From positions 1 through 64,000 of the forward strand of contig CBFHWU010000024.1 in the NCBI GenBank assembly GCA_965659665.1: a stretch of 64,000 nt of DNA, given 5' to 3'. Positions 17,348 through 25,461 of the stretch are shown here, one piece after another. The DNA is from CBFHWU01 sp965659665. GTDB lineage: Bacteria > Bacteroidota > Bacteroidia > Flavobacteriales > Flavobacteriaceae. Position 1 is the stretch's first letter. The number at the start of each line of letters is the position of its first letter. Position numbers and translations under genes: made by a program. The notes beneath the pieces were generated by a model. The model saw nothing but the letters and a program-made list of their open reading frames with translations, had not been told where the DNA came from and searched no databases.

Positions 17348-18371
17348 CAAAAAAATACCCCCTATACCAACTTACAAATTCTTTAATCCCTTTTTCTACA
17401 GAGGTCTTCGGCTGATAATCAAAATCTTGTTTGAGTTGGTCAACATCTGCCCAAGTTTGATTGACGTCTCCTGCTTGCATGGATAGCATTTTTTTTTGAG
17501 CTGTTATCCCTAATTCTTTTTCTAATGCTTCAATAAAGCGTAATAGCCCCACAGGTTGGCTATTGCCTATATTATATAACTTATATCGTTTATTTTCATT
17601 ATAATCAGCCAACAAGGTGTTTATTACACCAGTTATAATGTCATCAATATAGGTGAAGTCTCTTGATAAATCCCCTCCATTGAAAACATTAATGGGTTTG
17701 TTATTCAATATAGCATCTGTAAACAAAAACATGGCCATATCAGGGCGCCCCCAAGGACCATAAACTGTAAAAAAACGTAATCCTATCATTTCGATATCAT
17801 ACAAATGACTATAAGTGTAAGCCATGAGCTCATTGGATTTTTTGGAAGCAGCATATAAGCTTATCGGACGGTCAACATTGGCGGTTTCCTTAAATGGAAC
17901 ATCATTGCTATTTCCATACACACTAGAGCTACTTGCATAAACCAACCGTTTAATATTATTGTGCCTGCAAGCTTCTAAAACATTTATAAACCCATTTATG
18001 TTTGATTCCACATATGCTGTTGGGTTTTCCAAAGAGTAACGAACACCTGCTTGAGCCGCTAAGTTACACACCATATCAAAACGCTGATCGCTAAAGAGTG
18101 TTGGTAATGCTTCTGGATCCTCCAAGTGCATTCTTACGAATGTCATTTTGGTACCGTGAATAACACTTTCATTCAAAACGTTGAAAACTTCAGCCTCTTT
18201 TTTGATTATCCCTAATACATTAAGCCGTGCATACTTTAAATTAACGTCATAGTAATCATTGATATTATCTAAGCCTACTACCGTGTGTCCTAATTTTAAA
18301 AGGGTTGAGCAAAGGTGAAATCCTATAAAACCTGCAGCTCCCGTTACAAGTATTTTTTTTTTCGTTTTCAT
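17337..18371 (-). CDS. UDP-glucuronate 4-epimerase-like NAD-dependent epimerase (344 aa)
   Basis: Extended short-chain dehydrogenase with the NAD motif TGAAGFIGFHLC, the GLDNINDYYDVNLKYARL segment that is characteristic of UDP-glucuronate 4-epimerases (CapI/LpsL group), SSSSVYG, and the catalytic YAASKKSNELMAY. It should interconvert UDP-glucuronate and UDP-galacturonate in the cytoplasm, adding an acidic sugar to the polysaccharide. UDP-glucose dehydrogenase, which would supply UDP-glucuronate, is not in this window. It overlaps the DUF2061-type gene by 11 bases. A broader sugar-epimerase role cannot be excluded. Confidence 0.88.
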   Translation of the reverse strand: MKTKKKILVTGAAGFIGFHLCSTLLKLGHTVVGLDNINDYYDVNLKYARLNVLGIIKKEAEVFNVLNESVIHGTKMTFVRMHLEDPEALPTLFSDQRFDMVCNLAAQAGVRYSLENPTAYVESNINGFINVLEACRHNNIKRLVYASSSSVYGNSNDVPFKETANVDRPISLYAASKKSNELMAYTYSHLYDIEMIGLRFFTVYGPWGRPDMAMFLFTDAILNNKPINVFNGGDLSRDFTYIDDIITGVINTLLADYNENKRYKLYNIGNSQPVGLLRFIEALEKELGITAQKKMLSMQAGDVNQTWADVDQLKQDFDYQPKTSVEKGIKEFVSWYRGYFFDEK

Positions 18372-18426
18372 AATTTACTAAACATATTGCTTTTCGTAGG
18401 TCATGTTTGGTAATCGTTTTTTGATG

Positions 18427-18849
18427 TTATTTTATTAATAACCAACTTGAAGATTGTATTTTATCCCCTAGACCATCCAAAAGTTGTATTCCTAACTCAT
18501 CACAAACAGGGCGTTCAGGAATCGTGTCATTATTTTGGTCTCCTCCGTTAGCAAAATACAGCTCGTATTGATCGGCGTACTCATGAGCAATTTTACGAAT
18601 TGTCTGACAAACTGTTCTGTCTTGATCAATCGATAGAACGACGTGATCAACAACTCGTATATTACCAACAATTAATAAGCGCTCTTCCTCATCCTGAAAT
18701 TCTTTAGACTGTTTTAATGCACGTTGGTGGTCAGAATTAACAATGACGATCAGCAGATCGCCATTGGCTCTGGCATTGTGAAAGTACTCCAAATGTCCTT
18801 TGTGAATAGGGTTGAAGTAACCAGATACTATAATTGCTTTCTTTTTCAT
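18427..18849 (-). CDS. Cytidylyltransferase-like nucleotidyltransferase (140 aa)
   Basis: The start MKKKAIIVSGYFNPIHKGHL carries the GxFxPxHxGH motif of the nucleotidyltransferase superfamily (TagD, HldE C-terminal domain, PPAT). VIVNSDHQRALK and the QDEEERLLIVGNIRVVDHVV segment agree with the TagD/HldE type. It would activate a small phosphate compound as a CDP or ADP derivative; the substrate is not clear. The ATG at 18849 is chosen because it directly follows the glmS stop (1 bp gap); a longer frame up to 18897 would overlap glmS. Its place between glmS and the epimerase suggests a precursor for the glycan. Confidence 0.8.
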   Translation of the reverse strand: MKKKAIIVSGYFNPIHKGHLEYFHNARANGDLLIVIVNSDHQRALKQSKEFQDEEERLLIVGNIRVVDHVVLSIDQDRTVCQTIRKIAHEYADQYELYFANGGDQNNDTIPERPVCDELGIQLLDGLGDKIQSSSWLLIK

Positions 18850-18850
18850 T

Positions 18851-20695
18851 TTATTCAACGGTAACTGACTTGGCAAGATTTCTAGGTTGATCCACATTGC
18901 AACCTCGCATTAGCGCAATGTGGTATGACAATAACTGCAAGGGAATAGAGGCTAATATGGGTACCAAAGATTCTGTAACTTCTGGGATTTCGATTACATA
19001 GTCTGACAAAATCTTCACGCTTATATCGCCTTCGGTGACCACAGAAATGATCTTTCCCTCACGTGATTTAATCTCTTGAATATTACTAACTATTTTTTCA
19101 TAATGGCCTTTGTTTGTGGCTACCACAACGACTGGCATTTGTTTATCAATAAGCGCAATGGGTCCGTGTTTCATTTCAGCTGCTGGATAACCTTCAGCAT
19201 GTATATAAGAAATTTCCTTGAGCTTTAACGCCCCTTCTAAAGCCGCTGGGAAGTTGTACCCGCGTCCCAAATACAAAAAATTCGGTGCATCTTTATATTG
19301 TAAAGCTATTTTTTTTATTTTATTGTTACACTCTAACACCTTTTCTATTAGGCTTGGTAACGCTATAATCTGTGAAGTTACTCGTTTAAAATCATTTGAA
19401 TCGACGGTGTTTTTCATTTGGCCTAAACGCAATGCAATCATCACCAAGATTGTGATCTGTGTGGTAAACGCCTTGGTTGATGCCACTCCAATCTCAGGGC
19501 CTGCATGCGTATACGCTCCTGAGTGTGCTTCACGGGCAATCGAAGAGCCAACTACATTACAAACACCAAACACAAAAGCTCCTTTTTCTTTGGCTAACTT
19601 AATTGCCGCCAATGTGTCAGCCGTTTCTCCTGATTGTGAAATAGCAACTACTACATCTGTGGGATATATGATCGGGTTTCGATAACGAAATTCAGAGGCG
19701 TATTCCACTTCCGTAGGAATTCGGGCGGCATCTTCAAAAAGATATTCGGCTACTAAACCAGCATGCCAAGAGGTACCACAAGCAACAATAATGATTCTTG
19801 AGGCTTGTTCAAACCGAGTAAGGTTCTCTTCGACTCCCGAAAGCTTAATTTGTTGTTTATCTGAGAGTAAGCGTCCTCTAAAAGTATCTTTTATAGCACG
19901 AGGTTGCTCATAAATTTCTTTGAGCATAAAGTGATCAAAACCAGCTTTTTCAATTTTTTCTAAGCTCAGCTGAAGTTGTTGAACGTTAGGGGTCAAAGGT
20001 TTATTCGTGTTTATCGAATACATTTTGAACCCTTTTTGACGGCTAATTACTGCCATTTCGTTGTCTTCCAAATAAATCGTTCTATTGGTGTATTCAATAA
20101 AGGGGGAGGCATCGGAAGCAATAAAATATTCTTCTTTGCCAATTCCAATGGCTAATGGGCTTCCAAGTTTAGCAACAACAATTTCCTCTGGGTGATCCTT
20201 ATCAAAAACAGCAATCGCGTAAGCACCTACTACTTGTGAGAGCGCTATTTGAACAGCTTTCCCTGTTTTTAGTCCCTGAGTTTTTTGAATGTGTTCTATT
20301 AGGTTAACCAATACTTCGGTGTCAGTGTCTGATTGAAAAGTGAAACCGTTTTCAGTTAAAATATTTTTTAACGTTTCATAGTTTTCGATAATTCCATTAT
20401 GCACCAATGATAATCTTCCTGAGTTTGAAATATGAGGATGCGAATTTGTATCATTAGGAACACCATGCGTAGCCCATCTTGTGTGCCCAATTCCTAATGC
20501 TGCTTTGTTTGATTTTGATATAGAGATCTGGTTTTCCAAATCGGTAACTTTACCTTTGCTTTTATAAACCTCCAGTTGTTTACCAAACAATGCTATTCCA
20601 GCACTGTCATAGCCCCTGTATTCTAATCTTTTTAACCCTTTGATAATGATCGGGTATGCTTCTCTAAAACCAATATATCCAACTATTCCACACAT
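18851..20695 (-). CDS. glmS: Glutamine--fructose-6-phosphate aminotransferase (614 aa)
   Basis: Makes glucosamine-6-phosphate from fructose-6-phosphate and glutamine, the entry to UDP-GlcNAc. The start at 20695 is chosen because MCGIVGYIG leaves the catalytic cysteine at the N-terminus after Met removal; a TTG four codons earlier would bury it. The glutaminase domain includes GHTRWATHG and NGIIENYE; two SIS sugar isomerase domains follow, with ACGTSWHAG, SQSGETADT and GRGYNFPAALEGALKLKE, and the usual ending NLAKSVTVE. It may be the only glmS of the genome; being in the polysaccharide operon is common in Bacteroidota. Confidence 0.97.
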   Translation of the reverse strand: MCGIVGYIGFREAYPIIIKGLKRLEYRGYDSAGIALFGKQLEVYKSKGKVTDLENQISISKSNKAALGIGHTRWATHGVPNDTNSHPHISNSGRLSLVHNGIIENYETLKNILTENGFTFQSDTDTEVLVNLIEHIQKTQGLKTGKAVQIALSQVVGAYAIAVFDKDHPEEIVVAKLGSPLAIGIGKEEYFIASDASPFIEYTNRTIYLEDNEMAVISRQKGFKMYSINTNKPLTPNVQQLQLSLEKIEKAGFDHFMLKEIYEQPRAIKDTFRGRLLSDKQQIKLSGVEENLTRFEQASRIIIVACGTSWHAGLVAEYLFEDAARIPTEVEYASEFRYRNPIIYPTDVVVAISQSGETADTLAAIKLAKEKGAFVFGVCNVVGSSIAREAHSGAYTHAGPEIGVASTKAFTTQITILVMIALRLGQMKNTVDSNDFKRVTSQIIALPSLIEKVLECNNKIKKIALQYKDAPNFLYLGRGYNFPAALEGALKLKEISYIHAEGYPAAEMKHGPIALIDKQMPVVVVATNKGHYEKIVSNIQEIKSREGKIISVVTEGDISVKILSDYVIEIPEVTESLVPILASIPLQLLSYHIALMRGCNVDQPRNLAKSVTVE

Positions 20696-20704
20696 AATTA
20701 ATGA

Positions 20705-20712
20705 CAAATATA
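20705..20712 (-). promoter_or_regulatory. Possible -7 element for glmS
   Basis: On the minus strand this reads TATATTTG, matching TAnnTTTG, nine bases before the glmS ATG. No TTG is seen at the -33 spacing. It may give glmS expression independent of the upstream antiterminator gene. Confidence 0.35.
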
Positions 20713-20781
20713 TTTAAAATCAATCATAGCTTCGCTGTGGTGACCCACAATCACCATCTTCTTACTTTAAATCATTTTTGC

Positions 20782-21246
20782 TTAGGCAGCTAAGCGAAAA
20801 CGTATAGTCACTCCCAATTGACGAAGACATACCCAACACTCATTTCCTTCGATCCTTAGAAGTTCTCCTTTTTTTCTTAATACTGGAACATCAATTAAAT
20901 CCCCAACATTTGGCAGGGACTGTTTTAAATGATGTTTTTGTTCCAAAAACAATTTTAGTGTATCTACCTCAACTTGCCTTACCTTGGCATGCTTACCTTG
21001 GAAGTGCATATATCTTAACACTCCTCTCACGTTAAACACACCGTTTTTATTCTGTTTTGTCACTCGCACCAAAACCATAGAGGGCAACAAGCAAACCTTT
21101 ATTTTTTTAACCCGATCACTCCATTGTCTTCGCTCTATGCGGGTTGGACAATATGCTTCAAAGCCTGCAGCAAGAAGTCCATCAAGAACCTTTAATTCTG
21201 ATCTTGGTGTTGTATATAAGACGTGCCAGTGTAGGGAGGAGTTCAT
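20782..21246 (-). CDS. UpxY/NusG-like transcription antiterminator (154 aa)
   Basis: The NusG N-terminal domain is recognisable: WHVLYTTPRSELKVLDGLLA then GFEAYCPTRIERRQWSDRVKK, LLPSMVLVRV and VLRYMHFQGKHA. The C-terminal part is a short, degenerate KOW-like region (GELLRIEGNECWVCLRQLG). Proteins of this type (UpxY in Bacteroides, LoaP/RfaH elsewhere) let RNA polymerase read through long polysaccharide operons. Here it is the second gene of a more than 20-kb minus-strand run, 4 bp after the kelch-like gene and 86 bp before glmS, which fits that role. It probably acts on this locus. Confidence 0.88.
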   Translation of the reverse strand: MNSSLHWHVLYTTPRSELKVLDGLLAAGFEAYCPTRIERRQWSDRVKKIKVCLLPSMVLVRVTKQNKNGVFNVRGVLRYMHFQGKHAKVRQVEVDTLKLFLEQKHHLKQSLPNVGDLIDVPVLRKKGELLRIEGNECWVCLRQLGVTIRFRLAA

Positions 21247-21250
21247 CTAT

Positions 21251-22699
21251 TTATAATTTCAGAATTTGAATTGGATTCTCTTTGATCATATATATAATCT
21301 TTCTTTTATCTTCTTCTATGGGTTGTGCATAAATAAGGTTTTCTATACTCAACATTGTTAAGATTAAGCTATTAATTCTGTCTATGGCGTCTTTTTTTAA
21401 TTTATTATTTTGTGCAAAACTTAATTTTTTGTCTTCTACAATGGTCATTAAGAGTTCCGATGAAATTCTTTTACGCATTAATACCTCCTTAAAAATTTTA
21501 TACTCCAACGCATTTAAGGGGTATAAAAACCCATTATACCTTATCCCCTTTTCCAAGAGATGTGGTTTTCGTTTTCTTATATAAGATAAATAAAGACCTA
21601 CCAACGCAGAAACAACCAAAACAGTCAATGCCAAAACAAACATATAGTTAAAAATAGACTGAGCATCTAAAAACATTGTTGTTCCGCTTTTTCGTGATTG
21701 TAGCAACGGCGCTAGAGGTTCCTTAACAATATTATTTGATTGAACAATAAATAGTGTGTCATCAATTACTATTCCTTGATGGGGATGCACGTTGCTTAAA
21801 ATAGAGGTGTTTCCTGAGTAATATTGTACCGCGTTTTTAGAAAAATTGATTGTTACTAATTCTTGTTTTGATTTCTGGGGTAATACATAATGTATCGGAT
21901 TTCCATGTTGGTTGATGTAGGCAGAGTATTCAGGAACTTTTACAACACCTAAGTTTGTCCATCTTCGATCAGAAAAATCAAAGCGCCAAAGATTTGAGTT
22001 TGGATTTAGGGTTTCTCCGTCCATAGGGTCAGGAGTTAATCCATAACAAAAGTAGTACGATTGTTTATCTTTCGATGATATAAAGTTATGAACCCCCCTG
22101 GGTATTGAGTTACCATTAACTTTATAAAATTTCCACTTTTTGGTGGAGTCATCAAAGAAGGTGAAAAAATTACGTGAACTCCAATAACCGTACCCTCCGA
22201 ACTTGAAAATGGTGTCATTGTGCACAAACACATCACTACCCTGAGTCATGTTATGTACTCGTGATTGGTCTATTCTTGAAAAAGAGTTTGATGAAGATTT
22301 AAATACTTTATCGTCTGGATAAGAAACAATATATTGCGCTTGAGAAGTAAAAACCAATTTGCTGTTTTGAATTAGGGTGGAATCCAAGCTAATATTAATT
22401 TGTCCAACAATATTATTACTTCTATCTCTCTTTTCTATTTTGTCCTGACTCACAACATAAAACAATGAGTCAAACACATTGTATCCAAACTGTTGACTTT
22501 GTGCCAAAAATGCACCCAAAACAAATATTAATAATAGTCTTAAAATGATAATATTATTTATTATACAAAAGTATATTTTTTTTTGCCACCTAAAAGAAGT
22601 TTGTTTAATATCTTTCAATATAATTTTTGTCTTTGTTTTTTTTGTTAATTTAGCATATACTTGTTCATTTAATAATAACAACACAAAATTGAACAACAT
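21251..22699 (-). CDS. Membrane protein with kelch-like periplasmic region and a cytoplasmic C-terminal domain (482 aa, start uncertain)
   Basis: I recognise no named family with certainty. A signal-like segment LRLLLIFVLGAFLAQSQQ ends near residue 70. The region up to about 345 has kelch-like blades (KFGGYGYWSSRNFFTFFDDS, LWRFDFSDRRWTNLG). A membrane segment follows (FNYMFVLALTVLVVSALVGLYL), and then about 110 charged residues (NGFLYPLNALEYKIFKEVLM) that resemble a winged-helix effector domain. This layout suggests an envelope sensor controlling genes directly. It sits immediately before the antiterminator, so it may regulate the polysaccharide operon. The 50 residues before the signal segment look unlike a normal leader, and no other in-frame ATG exists, so a non-ATG start is possible. 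Confidence 0.7.
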   Translation of the reverse strand: MLFNFVLLLLNEQVYAKLTKKTKTKIILKDIKQTSFRWQKKIYFCIINNIIILRLLLIFVLGAFLAQSQQFGYNVFDSLFYVVSQDKIEKRDRSNNIVGQINISLDSTLIQNSKLVFTSQAQYIVSYPDDKVFKSSSNSFSRIDQSRVHNMTQGSDVFVHNDTIFKFGGYGYWSSRNFFTFFDDSTKKWKFYKVNGNSIPRGVHNFISSKDKQSYYFCYGLTPDPMDGETLNPNSNLWRFDFSDRRWTNLGVVKVPEYSAYINQHGNPIHYVLPQKSKQELVTINFSKNAVQYYSGNTSILSNVHPHQGIVIDDTLFIVQSNNIVKEPLAPLLQSRKSGTTMFLDAQSIFNYMFVLALTVLVVSALVGLYLSYIRKRKPHLLEKGIRYNGFLYPLNALEYKIFKEVLMRKRISSELLMTIVEDKKLSFAQNNKLKKDAIDRINSLILTMLSIENLIYAQPIEEDKRKIIYMIKENPIQILKL

Positions 22700-22724
22700 T
22701 ATTTATTAACTATATTATAATTGT

Positions 22725-22732
22725 TATTTTTG
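22725..22732 (+). promoter_or_regulatory. Possible -7 promoter element for the WecA-like gene
   Basis: TATTTTTG matches TAnnTTTG and lies 22 bases before the ATG at 22755, in the short divergent gap to the kelch-like gene. No clear TTG is found at the -33 position. Confidence 0.35.
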
Positions 22733-22754
22733 TTTTAAATAATTTTTATCCTCC

Positions 22755-23840
22755 ATGGCATTTGTTCTTTTATTTTTATACGGATTCTTAATTTCGTATG
22801 TACAAATACCACAAATTGTAAGTGTGGTGAAAAAATTTAAGCTCTTCAAAAAACCTAAAGGACGTGACTTGCATAGCGAAAACATTCCCAAATTAACTGG
22901 AATTGCTTTTTTCACTACCATCGTTAGCATCTCTTTCTTTTTTGTACAATTTGAAGATCTTAATCGTATTCTAATTTTTATCGCTTCAACTTCGATTATA
23001 ACTTATATTGGTATTAGGGACGACATCTACGAATTAGACGCTAAAACAAAGCTCTTTTTGCAATTTGTTGCCATAACTCTCGTGATATTTGGTGATAATA
23101 CGTTTATCAATAACTTAAATGGCTTCATTAATATTTATGCCTTACCAAACTTCATTGCATACCCATTTACCTATTTTGTTGGGTTTTTTATGATTAACGC
23201 GTTTAATCTTTGTGATGGAATTGATGGCCTTGGAGCCGGGATGGCTTTTATAATAATGGTTTCTTATGCGTTTTTATTTTGGGTAATAGATGAACACGTA
23301 CTGATGTATTTATCTACTGTTATTGCTGGGTGTATGATCGCTTTTCTTAGGTTTAATCTTTCTAAAAATAAAAGGGTTTTTATGGGAGATAGTGGGTCTT
23401 TGTTTTTAGGGTTTGTTATTTTCATGTTCACCTTGTACTGGATTGGCACAGATAGCATTATTATTCAAAACTTACTCCCTAGTAAAAAACTGACTGTGTT
23501 GGCTTCTTTGGTTTTGTTTATTATCCCCATTATTGATTCTGGCAGTATTTTCTTCTACAGGTTAAATAACAAAAAAAGCCCTTTTGAGGCTGATAATAAT
23601 CATTTACATCATTTAGTGCTTCGTTTTTCCAAAAACCATCATTTAGCCTCTTTAATTTTGTGTTCTTTTTTGTTTTTTTCTATTAGCCTATTTTCATGGT
23701 TAAGCTTTAATTTAGATTCTACAGTAGTTGTTGGTTTATTTTTTGCTTATTTGATCTTCTGTTATGTTGTACTTGCCAAGGTCAGAAGATCCAACAAAAA
23801 GAATTTGAATAAAAAAATTGTAGTAACTAATTTGAGTTAG
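22755..23840 (+). CDS. Undecaprenyl-phosphate sugar-1-phosphate transferase, WecA/MraY family (361 aa)
   Basis: A polytopic membrane enzyme (about ten segments) that starts glycan assembly by moving a HexNAc-1-phosphate from UDP-sugar to undecaprenyl phosphate. Family signatures are visible: NAFNLCDGIDGLGAG near residue 150, VFMGDSGSLFLGF near 210, and the HLHHLVLRF histidine motif near 278. It is divergent from the polysaccharide operon and could initiate its repeat unit, probably with GlcNAc. The last 14 bases overlap the end of the convergent gene at 23827. Confidence 0.9.
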   Translation: MAFVLLFLYGFLISYVQIPQIVSVVKKFKLFKKPKGRDLHSENIPKLTGIAFFTTIVSISFFFVQFEDLNRILIFIASTSIITYIGIRDDIYELDAKTKLFLQFVAITLVIFGDNTFINNLNGFINIYALPNFIAYPFTYFVGFFMINAFNLCDGIDGLGAGMAFIIMVSYAFLFWVIDEHVLMYLSTVIAGCMIAFLRFNLSKNKRVFMGDSGSLFLGFVIFMFTLYWIGTDSIIIQNLLPSKKLTVLASLVLFIIPIIDSGSIFFYRLNNKKSPFEADNNHLHHLVLRFSKNHHLASLILCSFLFFSISLFSWLSFNLDSTVVVGLFFAYLIFCYVVLAKVRRSNKKNLNKKIVVTNLS

Positions 23841-25455
23841 TTATTTTTTCTAGGAAAATAGAAGTAATCGCATATGTAGGGCCCACGCCAACAACGCCTA
23901 GTGGTCCCGAAGCTAATGTCCCTCCAGACTCCAATGGATTGTCTGAAGCATAATATGCATACCTAACTTTAGTCGTCGTTGATATACTTTGCCTAATATA
24001 CATTGCCGCCTGAATAGCTTTTTGGTAATGAACCCCTTCCATTTCAATTCCGATAGCATTCCATGTCGAATTATAAAAATAATTTAAAATTTCTTTATTT
24101 TGTAATGATGTTCCTAATACAGTGACCATACTTCCTTGGTAAACATCTATTCTGAATTTCGATAAATCTTCAACCGTAATGTCATTTACAAAGGGGTAAT
24201 TGTCTGAACTCCCTTCAAAAACATGTGCTGAGGGTATCATTATATCTCCTTTTTTACCCTTTAAAATTCCTGCTTTGCCCATAACCGATATGGATTGGAC
24301 ATCCAAACTCCGAGAGAAATACGGTTTTAAAAGCTCATCCATAATTTCATAGGCTTGCTCGCCAAAAGCATAATCAAAAACAATTAGCACAGTCCCTTTT
24401 TGAAAATCGTAATTCGTGTCCAACACGCAATCACAATCGATTATCTGAACATCCACATTACACCCCGACTTGTCCTTTATAAAGGTTAAACCGTTTTGTT
24501 GAGCATGTTCAAAAACTTTTTGTTGTTTATGTTGTCCTTTTGTGTTTATAAATTCCGAATAATTAATGTTTTTTTTGCCTAGTGCCTTTGGAGCATATAA
24601 TACATTCATAACGCTATGCATATTGGAAGATATAATGTGAATGGGGCGATCTAATAATCCATTATCTTCCAGTTTTTCTTTCAATTGATACGACCATGCT
24701 TCTCCATGAATATGGTGCCCTATACGTTCTCTTAACGAAACACTGAAGTTAATGTCTCGTTTTTGAGCTCCTTTGTCCTCCTCAATTGCGTTTTTACCTA
24801 AATGATATATGATTTTTAAAAGGCGGTTAGGATTTTTTTCTGTTTCAAACAATTGCTGAGCTTCTCGTGTTTCATCATAAGACCTTCCAAGGATTGGAGC
24901 TAAATAAGTTAACGCTATTTCTAGATCTTTGGGCTGGTTTTTAGGGTCTTGTAGAATATATTGTTCAAGCATCACCCAATTTCTTGAGGGATCTCCATGA
25001 GTATTAATTATACTTTTTTTCAATATTTTATCTGCCTCTAAGTACATAAAGGTTAAATGGGTCAGGATATCATATATTTCTGATCGTCCTCGAGTTATTT
25101 CAATAACCATTTGATTTGGATCGACTCTATAGCAGTTTCGTCTTCGTTTTTTTGGAACAATCGTGACAAAATGCGTGGTATTTAGCCCTTCATCTGAGGT
25201 TAAGTTTATTGAGGTACACTCTTCGATTCCTTGAGGTAATCGATCAAATATATAGTGGAGTCCTTTTATTTCTGTTTTTTCTTCTGCAATACTTCCATAA
25301 ATTTCAGGTTTAAGTGTCAAAAGAGCCTTTCGCAGGGATGATCCAGAAATACCCATTGGTTTATAAAACCCCCTGTTGAATAAGTGACGCATTGTAATAT
25401 ACATCCTGCTGATCGCATTAGACGACTCTTGCGCACGGCTTCGCTTTGATGGCAT
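23827..25455 (-). CDS. Conserved flavobacterial protein, possibly nucleoside phosphorylase-like (542 aa)
   Basis: I believe this belongs to an uncharacterised family conserved in Flavobacteriia (possibly DUF6909), but cannot confirm it. The N-terminal part (MRHLFNRGFYKPMGISGSSL) is basic. The C-terminal third has features of the nucleoside phosphorylase fold: VLIVFDYAFGEQAYE, then SVMGKAGILKGKKGDIMIPS, and NAIGIEMEGVHYQKAI near residue 480, which resembles the MEG motif that contacts ribose in those enzymes. No signal peptide is seen. It follows the GH3-like gene by 6 bp and shares its operon. Function unknown. Confidence 0.75.
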   Translation of the reverse strand: MPSKRSRAQESSNAISRMYITMRHLFNRGFYKPMGISGSSLRKALLTLKPEIYGSIAEEKTEIKGLHYIFDRLPQGIEECTSINLTSDEGLNTTHFVTIVPKKRRRNCYRVDPNQMVIEITRGRSEIYDILTHLTFMYLEADKILKKSIINTHGDPSRNWVMLEQYILQDPKNQPKDLEIALTYLAPILGRSYDETREAQQLFETEKNPNRLLKIIYHLGKNAIEEDKGAQKRDINFSVSLRERIGHHIHGEAWSYQLKEKLEDNGLLDRPIHIISSNMHSVMNVLYAPKALGKKNINYSEFINTKGQHKQQKVFEHAQQNGLTFIKDKSGCNVDVQIIDCDCVLDTNYDFQKGTVLIVFDYAFGEQAYEIMDELLKPYFSRSLDVQSISVMGKAGILKGKKGDIMIPSAHVFEGSSDNYPFVNDITVEDLSKFRIDVYQGSMVTVLGTSLQNKEILNYFYNSTWNAIGIEMEGVHYQKAIQAAMYIRQSISTTTKVRYAYYASDNPLESGGTLASGPLGVVGVGPTYAITSIFLEKITNSN

Positions 25456-25461
25456 AGATAA

